This document shows, piece after piece, positions 7,746 to 14,630 of a stretch of 49,307 bases of DNA. The notes under the pieces are model-generated. The model was given only the letters and a program-made list of their open reading frames with translations. It searched no databases and had not been told where the DNA came from. A program made the position numbers and the translations under genes. Source of the stretch: Streptomyces hayashii (lineage in GTDB: Bacteria > Actinomycetota > Actinomycetes > Streptomycetales > Streptomycetaceae); the NCBI RefSeq assembly GCF_024539815.1, contig NZ_JAHHIU010000115.1:1-49307 (forward strand), given 5' to 3'. The number at the start of each line of letters is the position of its first letter. Position 1 is the first letter of the stretch.

Positions 7746-9806
7746 TCAGTTCGGGGCCGGGTTCTTCTCCCGTGCCGTCGGCGACGCCGTCGACGGCCGC
7801 GCCGCCGCCGTCGTCGTGGCGGACCGGGCCCTCGGGCCCATCAGGACGTACGACAACCCGAAGCCCGCGCACACCACCGCCGCGCCGCCGGCCGCGTCCA
7901 GGACCCAGTGGTTGCCGGTGGCCACGATGGCCGAGACAGTGAAGAGGGGGTGCAGCAGGCCCAGCGCCTTCGTCCACCGGCTGCGCGCGACGATCACGAC
8001 CACCAGGCCGCACCACAGGGACCAGCCGAAGTGCAGGGACGGCATCGCCGCGTACTGGTTGGTCAGCGCGGTGAGGGTGCCGTAGTCCGGCTTGGAGAAG
8101 TCCTGGACGCCGTGCACGGTGTCGACGACGCCCAGGTTCGGCAGCAGACGCGGCGGGGCCAGCGGATAGAGCCAGAACCCGACCAGCGCGAGCAGCGTCG
8201 CGAAGCCCAGGGACGAGCGGGCCCAGCGGTAGTCGGCCGGGCGGCGCCAGTAGAGGACGCCGAGGACGGTCAGCGGGACCACGAAGTGGAGGGAGACGTA
8301 ATAGAAGTCGAAGAAGTCCCTCAACCAGGGGACCCTCACCACCCAGTGGTTGACGGTGCGTTCGACGTCGACGTGCAGAAGGCGTTCCAGGCCGAGGACG
8401 GCACGGCCGTGCGCCTCCGCCCGGGCCCGCCCGCCGGAGTTGGTGCCGCCCGTCGCCGCCAGCCGCACCTGCTGGTACGCCGCGTACGTCACGCGCAGCA
8501 GCAGCAGCTCCAGCAGCAGGTTCGGGCGGGTCGTCACGCGCTTGAGGAACGGCAGGAACGGCACGTGCTTCCGGTGCGCGGGGACCGGTTCGGCGCACTC
8601 CGTCGGGATCGGCGTCCGGTAGTGGGGGGACGTCCGCGGCAGGAACGGGACGACGGTCGCCGCGGCGATCGCGAGGAGCAGCACCACGTTGTCGCGCAGC
8701 GGGTGGAGGACCTCCATGTTCGGCAGCGTCATCGTGGCCGGGAGGGTCGTCACCAGGATGACGGCCACCGGCCAGACATGGCGGTCGGAGGCGCGTCTGC
8801 CGACCCGGCCGACGACGGTCGGCAGGACCCACAGCAGCTGGTGCTGCCAGGTCGTGGGCGAGACGGCGATCGTCGCGCAGCCGGTCACGGCGACCGCGAG
8901 CAGCAGCTGCCCGTCCCGGGCGTACCGGACCGCGCGGCGGACGCCGAGGGCGGCGACGGCCGCGCCCAGCGACAGGAACAGGCCGATCTCCAGCGGGCCG
9001 GACAGGCCGAGGCGGAGGAGAGCGCCGTGCAGGGACTGGTTGGCGAGGGCGCCGGCCTCGCCGCCGAGCCCGGTGCCCGCCAGGTGATGCACCCAGTAGA
9101 CGTACGAGTCGTGCGGCATCGCCGCCCAGGCGAGCGCCGTGCCCGCGGCGAAGGTCGCGCCGGCGGCCGCCGCGGCCCGACGGCGTTCGGTGAACCACAG
9201 CAGGGCGGTGAAGAGGAGCACCGTGGGCTGGAGGGCGGCGGCCACCCCGATCAGGGCGCCGGCGACCCGCTGGTCCCGTACGACGAAGCAGCCGAGGAGG
9301 ACGAGGAGGACGGGAACGATGCTGGTCTGGCCGAGCCAGAGCGCGTTGCGCACCGGCAGCGAGAGCATCAGCAGGCTGCTCGCGACGGGCGCGGCCAGCA
9401 GCGACGTCCGCCTGCCGACCGGCTGCGGCAGGGCGCGGGCCAGGAGCACGGCGAGAGCGGCCACCAGCAGCAGGGTGCCGAAGGTCCAGCCCCAGCCGAG
9501 GGCCTGTTCGGCCGTCCGGGTGAGGGGCTTGAGGACCAGCCCGGTGAAGGGCGTGCCGGTGAAGCGGGTCGATTCGTAGAGCGAACCGCCGGCGTGCAGC
9601 ACGCCGTCGGGCCCCAACCAGGTCTGAAGATCCGTCAGCCGTTCCGTGCGCGGGGCGCCCAGGACGACGGCCACCTGGCGCACGGCGAGGACCGCCGCCA
9701 CCAGCCAGAGGCCGAGGCGGGCCGCCCGCAGGCCCGCTCTCGTCGTGGCGACCGCCGTCTCCCCGAAGACCTCCGCCGTCCGCCCGCTGTGCTCCGCATT
9801 CGCCAC
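7746..9806 (-). CDS. GT87 mannosyltransferase-like / PAP2 phosphatase fusion membrane protein
   Basis: 686 residues from a GTG at 9806 with GGAGG about 10 bases upstream; the frame stays open to 10337 but the extra part is Arg-rich and not gene-like. The N-terminal ~400 residues are a polytopic GT-C domain of the GT87/DUF2029 type (ESTRFTGTPFTGLVLKPLT, PVRNALWLGQTSIVPVLL). This family includes polyprenyl-phosphate-mannose-dependent mannosyltransferases. After a basic linker the last ~270 residues are a PAP2 domain of the inositol-phosphorylceramide-synthase-like type, with YPLAPPRLLP, the active-site MPSLHFGWS and GNHWVLDA. Both halves act on lipid-linked phosphates at the outer membrane face, so lipid glycosylation followed by phosphate removal or transfer is a reasonable guess. 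The C-terminus is Ala/Thr-rich. Confidence 0.85.
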   Translation of the reverse strand: MANAEHSGRTAEVFGETAVATTRAGLRAARLGLWLVAAVLAVRQVAVVLGAPRTERLTDLQTWLGPDGVLHAGGSLYESTRFTGTPFTGLVLKPLTRTAEQALGWGWTFGTLLLVAALAVLLARALPQPVGRRTSLLAAPVASSLLMLSLPVRNALWLGQTSIVPVLLVLLGCFVVRDQRVAGALIGVAAALQPTVLLFTALLWFTERRRAAAAAGATFAAGTALAWAAMPHDSYVYWVHHLAGTGLGGEAGALANQSLHGALLRLGLSGPLEIGLFLSLGAAVAALGVRRAVRYARDGQLLLAVAVTGCATIAVSPTTWQHQLLWVLPTVVGRVGRRASDRHVWPVAVILVTTLPATMTLPNMEVLHPLRDNVVLLLAIAAATVVPFLPRTSPHYRTPIPTECAEPVPAHRKHVPFLPFLKRVTTRPNLLLELLLLRVTYAAYQQVRLAATGGTNSGGRARAEAHGRAVLGLERLLHVDVERTVNHWVVRVPWLRDFFDFYYVSLHFVVPLTVLGVLYWRRPADYRWARSSLGFATLLALVGFWLYPLAPPRLLPNLGVVDTVHGVQDFSKPDYGTLTALTNQYAAMPSLHFGWSLWCGLVVVIVARSRWTKALGLLHPLFTVSAIVATGNHWVLDAAGGAAVVCAGFGLSYVLMGPRARSATTTAAARPSTASPTAREKNPAPN

Positions 9807-10351
9807 GCCTCGTCGGCCTCCGCCTCGTTCGTGCCACGCGTCTCCCGCGCCGGGTCTTCCGAACGCACCCGTCGATCCGGTCCGGCGCCGTCCCCTGACA
9901 CAGACGCAGGTCATTCGCGCATTACCTGACGTCTGTCCGTGTTTCGTCCGGAAGACGATAGTCCGAACCGGGATGGCCCGCTTCCACGAAGGACGGGATC
10001 TGGATAGCGGCGCGAACGGATTCCGCCGCAGCGCCGTACCGTCTCTCGCGCCATGAGCGCAGCGGGACGTACGGAGAGTGCGCGGAGCGGCCGCACCGAC
10101 GTTGCGCGCTCCCGTCCGCGCACGTCTCCGAATCCGTCGCGCCCCCCTGGGCCGAACGGCTGAATTCCGCCCCCGGAGTCGGAGCGCCACGGCCGGAAGG
10201 AACCCGTGCGCCGCCCGTGCCGTTGACGCGACTAGTCGGCATCCCTGACCGGAGACGCCGGCAGGGATGCCGAGAACGACGAGAACAGCAACAGCAACAT
10301 GAACGTGAACGTGAACAGAAACAGCACGACAGGACATGAGAGGCAGAACGC
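9807..10351. other. Long divergent intergenic region
   Basis: No convincing gene is seen in 545 bases. Local GC falls around 9900-10000 and 10270-10340. It should contain the promoters for the divergent GT87-PAP2 and O-methyltransferase genes. Two notable elements are the hairpin at 10237-10272 and, just after it, a purine-rich stretch with short AACAGC and AACGTG repeats (10273-10325). Confidence 0.5.
10237..10272 (+). repeat. Strong hairpin in the leader of the O-methyltransferase gene
   Basis: CGGCATCCCTG and CAGGGATGCCG pair perfectly (11 bp). Inside, CCGG pairs with CCGG after a single bulged base, leaving a 5-base loop. It lies 80 bases before the start at 10352, and no gene upstream on this strand would need a terminator. 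An attenuator or operator role is therefore possible. Confidence 0.5.
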
Positions 10352-11023
10352 ATGAGCGAGTCGCAGGCGTGGGACGCCGTCGACGCCTACTTCACCGACC
10401 GACTGGCCCCGGACGACGAGATCACGGCCGCCGCGTTGCGGGAGAGCGACGCCGCCGGGCTGCCGCCGATCAGCGTCACGGCCAACCAGGGCAAGCTGCT
10501 CCAGCTGCTCGCCGAGATCCAGGGAGCCCGGTCGATCCTGGAGATCGGCACGCTCGGCGGATACAGCACGATCTGGCTGGCGCGCGCGCTGCCGGCCGAC
10601 GGCCGTCTGGTCTCGCTGGAGTACGACCCCCGGCACGCGGAAGTCGCCACCCGCAACATCGCCCGCGCCGGTCTCGACAAGCTGGTCGAGGTGCGGGTCG
10701 GCGCGGCCCTGGAGTCGCTGCCGCTGCTGGCCGACGAGAACCCGCCGCCGTTCGACCTCGTCTTCATCGACGCCGACAAGGTCAACAACGCCCACTACCT
10801 GGAGTGGGCGCTGAAGCTCACGAGCGCGGGCAGTCTGATCGTCCTCGACAACGTCGTACGCGGCGGTCGGGTCGTCGAGGCGGACAACGACGCGGCGGAC
10901 GTGCTCGGCACCCGCGCCGCCATCGAGCTGATCGGCACCCACCCGAGGCTGAGCGGCACCGCGATCCAGACGGTGGGGGTCAAGGGCTACGACGGTTTCG
11001 CGCTGGCGCGCGTCCTGGCGTAG
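10352..11023 (+). CDS. SAM-dependent O-methyltransferase (methyltransferase-3 / CCoAOMT family)
   Basis: 223 residues. The SAM-binding motif I is EIGTLGGYSTIWLA (about 65-78), the acidic ribose-binding residue follows in SLEYDP, and FIDADKVNN (about 136-144) supplies the metal-binding Asp pair of this divalent-cation-dependent family. Related Streptomyces enzymes methylate catechol-type phenols. The neighbours do not form a biosynthetic cluster, so a natural-product role is not supported. The start is an ATG after GAGAGGCAG. Confidence 0.9.
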   Translation: MSESQAWDAVDAYFTDRLAPDDEITAAALRESDAAGLPPISVTANQGKLLQLLAEIQGARSILEIGTLGGYSTIWLARALPADGRLVSLEYDPRHAEVATRNIARAGLDKLVEVRVGAALESLPLLADENPPPFDLVFIDADKVNNAHYLEWALKLTSAGSLIVLDNVVRGGRVVEADNDAADVLGTRAAIELIGTHPRLSGTAIQTVGVKGYDGFALARVLA

Positions 11024-11166
11024 CCCTCCCGTCGGACCTGTCCGGCCCTGCCCGGCACCCGAGCCTCACGGGCGCCCGACCCTCCGTCCACCCTCAAGCC
11101 TCAGGGGCCCTCCAGCCTCAGGGCCGGCAATCCTCGTGGGCCCTCGGACTTCGTCCGCTCTCAGGC

Positions 11167-11553
11167 TCAGGCCTCGTGATAGAAGCCCACGTTGACGCTG
11201 CGCGGCCCGGTGCGGTCGTACACGATGATCTCGCCGGAGCCCGCCAGCGGCAGGGTCCCGCCGTACACGAGCGACTGGGTGTACTGCCCGATCACCAGCC
11301 GCACCTCGGAGGACGGCTCGTCCTGCGAGCCGCGCAGCCACGAGACCTGCCAGGCGCCGTCGGGCCCGCACAGGAACTCCAGGTGCACGCGCGAGACGAA
11401 CAGCCAGTCCTCGGGGGTGGCGAGACGGCACACGGACTTGTCCCTGCCCACCCGCAGCACGGCGCCCGGGTCGCTGGGCGAGTCGGCCATGAGCATGCCG
11501 GCCGTGGCGCCCTCTTCCGTCCCGGAGACGGTGGCCATGGTCAGTTCGAGCAC
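11167..11553 (-). CDS. Small FHA-domain protein
   Basis: 128 residues from a GTG with AAGGGGAGC seven bases upstream; the frame remains open further upstream without any suitable start. The core has the forkhead-associated signature: VGRDKSVCRL, then SRVHLEF, then a strand-rich C-terminus ending in NVGFYHEA. FHA domains bind phosphothreonine peptides made by Ser/Thr kinases. No kinase, TM segment or partner domain is present, so it may be a stand-alone adaptor. It is divergent from the DUF1992 gene, with 117 bases between the two starts. Confidence 0.75.
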   Translation of the reverse strand: MLELTMATVSGTEEGATAGMLMADSPSDPGAVLRVGRDKSVCRLATPEDWLFVSRVHLEFLCGPDGAWQVSWLRGSQDEPSSEVRLVIGQYTQSLVYGGTLPLAGSGEIIVYDRTGPRSVNVGFYHEA

Positions 11554-11670
11554 GTGCGCTCCCCTTGAGAATTCTTTGACATGCCTGTCGGCGTCCTGGG
11601 TCCCGAATGTGTTTGTGCAGCGGCCGCATGATAAATCGCCCGGGCACACCGCGTCCGGCACAATGGACGC

Positions 11671-12120
11671 ATGACCGAGCGAAAGCCACCGGGCGTTCCG
11701 TTCGAGTCCTGGGTCGACAAGCAGATCCGGGACGCGGAGCGGCGCGGCGAGTTCGATCAACTTCCGGGTGCGGGCAAGCCGTTGCCGGCGGACCTGGAGA
11801 CGCCGTACGACGAACTGTGGTGGATCAGGCGGAAGATGGCCCGTGAGGGTCTGTCCGTCCTGCCGCCCACCCTCGCCCTGCGCAAGGAGGCGGAGGACGC
11901 GCTCGCGGCGGCGTACGCGGCTCCCTCGGAACGCATCGTCCGGAAGATCGTCACGGACGTCAACGTCAAGCTGCGCGACATGATGTTCAAGCCGCCGCCC
12001 GGGCCCCCGCTGGGCATGAAGCCGTACGACGTGGAAGCGGTCGTACAGGAGTGGCGGGAGCGCCGGGCGACGGCTGAGGGGAAGGCGGCCGGGGAGACGA
12101 CCGGGCGAACCGACCCGTGA
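11671..12120 (+). CDS. DUF1992 (DnaJC28-like conserved domain) protein
   Basis: 149 residues, soluble and charged. The first 40 residues (FESWVDKQIRDAERRGEF, then QLPGAGKPLP) are the diagnostic DUF1992 motif, also found in eukaryotic DNAJC28. PYDELWWIRRKMAREG and VDVNVKLRDMMFKPPP-like segments (here TDVNVKLRDMMFKPPP) follow. No J domain is present, as in other bacterial members. The function is unknown. The 138 bases after the stop hold short degenerate repeats of GTCGGAGGCACC. Confidence 0.88.
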   Translation: MTERKPPGVPFESWVDKQIRDAERRGEFDQLPGAGKPLPADLETPYDELWWIRRKMAREGLSVLPPTLALRKEAEDALAAAYAAPSERIVRKIVTDVNVKLRDMMFKPPPGPPLGMKPYDVEAVVQEWRERRATAEGKAAGETTGRTDP

Positions 12121-12257
12121 GCCCGTGAGCCCGTGAGGATCGCGTTCGGCCGGAGGCGCCCCCGTCGGAGGCACCCCGTCGGAAGGACCCGATCGGAGGC
12201 ACCTGATCGGCAGGACTCACCGGAGGGACCGGTCAGGGGGCCGTGGGCCGGAAGGCG

Positions 12258-13187
12258 TCAGAGGTGCAGAAGCCGCTCCGTGAGTTCGCGGTAGTCCCGC
12301 AGGGCCAGGCGGAGTTGCTCGGTGTCGACGGCGGTGGCGGCCGACGCGCCCCTGTCCTTTCCGCCCTCCGGTCCGCCCGCCGGCTGATGCCAGGAGCCTC
12401 GCAGGGTGCGGCGGCGCCGGTCCACGGCGTCGGTGAGGCGGGCGGCGAGTTCCTCCAGCACCTCGTCGGCCTCCGCCACGGCGTCCCGGGGCCCGTCGAC
12501 GAACCCGACGACCGCGTGCCGCATGCGTGCGGAGATCCGGTCGCACTCGTCCTCGGGGAACAGGGACTCGCCGCCGTGCTCGCCGGACGTCGACGCCGAT
12601 GCCGTCGTCGACGCGCGGGCCTCGCGTCCGCCGGAAGCGCCGGAAGGCGCGGAGCCGGCGGGGGAAGACGGGCCGGAGGCGGGGGCGGTGATCGGGGGGA
12701 CCGGAGCTCCGGACGCTGAAGTGCTCCCCGGCTCACGGCCCTTGGCGCCCACCGCGCCCGCACCCGCACCCGTGCTCGTGCGCGTGCCGGTGTCCCTGCT
12801 CGTGTCGGCGCCCGTGCCCGTGCCTTCGTTCCTGCCCGTGCCCGTGCGCATGCCTGCGTTCGTGACCGTGTCGGGGGTGAGCGGCCTGGGCTTCGCGCCC
12901 GTCGGGACCGCCGCGCCGACACCGTCCTCGGTGTCGCCGACGGTGTTCGCGCCGCCCGCGGAACCCACCGTGCCTGCGGTGCCTGCCGTGGTGTCCCTGC
13001 GCGTCGCCGCGCCGGGCCCGGCGGCCGCGCCGTCGCCGCGGTGATCGGTCGGCGGCCGGTCCTTGTCGATCGGCAGGACGACCTCTCCGGGCAGGACGGC
13101 TCGGCCCGGCCGCGCGGCCTTGGCGCGGTCGTCCGTCGGGCGGCGGTCGTCCCCGCTCGTGCCCCTGTCAGGTGTCAGGTCCGACAT
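12258..13187 (-). CDS. Low-complexity protein with a C-terminal domain shared with its neighbour
   Basis: 309 residues, starting at an ATG 5 bases after the upstream gene's stop, with AAGGAGG in that gene's last codons, so the two form an operon. Residues 1-~200 are disordered: Asp/Arg/Pro-rich, then Gly/Thr-rich (GTGRNEGTGTGADTSRDTGT) and Ser/Ala-rich. The last ~100 residues are a helical domain with GFVDGPRDAVAEADEVLEEL, closely similar to a segment of the upstream protein, and both end in a TE(Q/D)-x(2)-AL helix. There is no signal peptide or TM segment. Known only as a conserved Streptomyces hypothetical protein; I assign no function. Confidence 0.7.
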   Translation of the reverse strand: MSDLTPDRGTSGDDRRPTDDRAKAARPGRAVLPGEVVLPIDKDRPPTDHRGDGAAAGPGAATRRDTTAGTAGTVGSAGGANTVGDTEDGVGAAVPTGAKPRPLTPDTVTNAGMRTGTGRNEGTGTGADTSRDTGTRTSTGAGAGAVGAKGREPGSTSASGAPVPPITAPASGPSSPAGSAPSGASGGREARASTTASASTSGEHGGESLFPEDECDRISARMRHAVVGFVDGPRDAVAEADEVLEELAARLTDAVDRRRRTLRGSWHQPAGGPEGGKDRGASAATAVDTEQLRLALRDYRELTERLLHL

Positions 13188-13192
13188 GACGG

Positions 13193-13918
13193 TCAGCCCT
13201 CCTTCGTCTGGTGACGGTGGAAGCCCAGCTGCGGGCGGTGGCCGGAACGGTCCCGGGTCGCCGGCTCCTGGGCGCGATGGCGGTCGGAGCCGCGGCCGGA
13301 CGAGGCGATCAGGTCGTCGAAGAGGGCGCGCGCCTCCACCAGGGCGGACCGCATGTCCTCCGTGTCGGGCGCGCCGCCGTCCAGCCCGGAGGCACGGCCG
13401 TCGTCCGTCCCGTACGCGTCGGGAGCGCCCGCGTGCCGCGTGCCGAAGCCGCCGGCCGAGGTCTGGACGACGCGGTGGACGCGCCGGTAGCCCTGGACGT
13501 GGTTCGCGTGGTGGACGGAGAGCGCGGCGACCTGCTCCTCGTACTGGTCGCCGGCGGGGAAGCCCCGGGCGCCGGCCACCTCGGCGAGCAGGCGGTCCGC
13601 CTCGGCGACCGCCTCGCGGGGCGAGTCGACGAACCGCTCCTGCGCGGCCGTCCAGCGGGCCTCGAACCGCTCGCGTTCGGCGGGCTCCAGCGGCCGCTCG
13701 CGCAGTCCGCCGTGCCGCTCGACGAGGGCGTCGAGCTCACGCTCGGCGGCCTTGACGTCTCCGTCGTGGCGGGCCACGGCCCGGTCGTACTCGGGTCCGA
13801 AGCGGCGCTTCAGACCGTGTCCGCCGTGCGAGCCGCGGGCCCTCACGGCCAGGACGGCCGCGACGGCGACGAGGGCCGCCACGACCACGATCAGAGCGAT
13901 GATCACTCCTGTGGACAT
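13193..13918 (-). CDS. Membrane-anchored helical protein, first gene of a paralogous pair
   Basis: 241 residues from an ATG with GGAAGGC upstream; a longer in-frame start at 13981 is less likely. Residues 3-25 are a single N-terminal membrane segment (IIALIVVVAALVAVAAVLAV), followed by basic RARGSHGGHGLKRRFG, so the rest is probably cytoplasmic. The helical body holds RFVDSPREAVAEADRLLAEV, the same motif as in the next gene, and a C-terminal TEDMRSALVEARALFDDLI. The tail is His/Arg/Gln-rich. It forms an operon with the downstream paralogue. The function is unknown; the pair looks like an anchored protein and its soluble partner. Confidence 0.75.
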   Translation of the reverse strand: MSTGVIIALIVVVAALVAVAAVLAVRARGSHGGHGLKRRFGPEYDRAVARHDGDVKAAERELDALVERHGGLRERPLEPAERERFEARWTAAQERFVDSPREAVAEADRLLAEVAGARGFPAGDQYEEQVAALSVHHANHVQGYRRVHRVVQTSAGGFGTRHAGAPDAYGTDDGRASGLDGGAPDTEDMRSALVEARALFDDLIASSGRGSDRHRAQEPATRDRSGHRPQLGFHRHQTKEG

Positions 13919-14138
13919 GCCTTGCCTTCCGGTGTGTCGGCCCCACGGGCCGGTTCTTCTGTCGGGTTGCCCGGTCCGCATCCCGTAAACGGCGGGCGCG
14001 ACGGCCCGTCAGAGCCGACCGCGGCCGGGAGACCGGTGGGCCGGCCGGCCCGGACGGCGGACCGAGGGGCAGCGGGCGAGGGGCGGGGTGCGGTTATTCG
14101 GTTGTGAGGCGGAGGCGGCGGCGCCGCAGAATGAGCGG

Positions 14139-14630
14139 ATGACCTGGAACATCGCCCCGGAGCCCTTCGACTCGTCCGTCGCCGCGGCGCTCTGGCGGGC
14201 CTACTACACCGAAGTCAGCGACCGCTGGTATCTGCTCCACGAAGGACGTCGGACCGACCCGGACGAGCTGGAGCGGGAGATCGCCGCCCAGAGCTGGGAC
14301 GAACTCGCGCCGCCCCGCGGGGAGTTGCTCGTGGGGCGGTTCGGCGGTGAGCCGGGCGGCTGCGCGGGCGTACGGCTGCTGTCCGCCGGGAACGCCGAAC
14401 TGAAGCGGGTGTTCGTGCGGGAGGAGCTGCGCGGCAAGGGCGGTGCGGCGCTCCTGGTCCGCGCCGCCGAGGACGCCGCCCGTGCGCTGGGCGCCACGCG
14501 GATGATCCTGGACACCCGTGGCGACCTGGTCGAGGCCCGTGCCCTGTACGCCCGGCTCGGCTACGCGGAGACCGACGCGCACAACGACGAACCGTACGCG
14601 GACCACTGGTTCGCGAAGCGCCTCACCTGA
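14139..14630 (+). CDS. GNAT-family N-acetyltransferase
   Basis: 163 residues. Motif A of the GNAT fold is visible as LKRVFVREELRGKGGAALLV (the R/Q-x-x-G-x-G/A acetyl-CoA loop), followed by the helix and strand ARALGATRMILDT and an ARALYARLGY segment. I chose the internal ATG at 14139, where the fold begins, over the track-like longer version. The acceptor is unknown. The stop overlaps the end of the convergent MFS gene by 8 bases. Confidence 0.87.
   Translation: MTWNIAPEPFDSSVAAALWRAYYTEVSDRWYLLHEGRRTDPDELEREIAAQSWDELAPPRGELLVGRFGGEPGGCAGVRLLSAGNAELKRVFVREELRGKGGAALLVRAAEDAARALGATRMILDTRGDLVEARALYARLGYAETDAHNDEPYADHWFAKRLT

Noticed and set aside
7680..9929. Long plus-strand frame opposite the GT87-PAP2 gene
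   Set aside because: The translation is Arg/Gln/Gly/Pro-rich without hydrophobic segments, while the minus strand has clear GT87 and PAP2 motifs.
3351..11023. Natural-product gene cluster (P450, acyltransferase, glycosyltransferase, O-methyltransferase)
   Set aside because: No core synthase, regulator or resistance gene is present, the genes lie on different strands with their own terminators, and the P450 fits a steroid-catabolic family.
12700..13020. CRISPR-like or satellite repeats of GTGCCCGTG type
   Set aside because: The units are irregular, have no unique spacers, and encode the Gly/Thr-rich low-complexity part of the gene on the minus strand.
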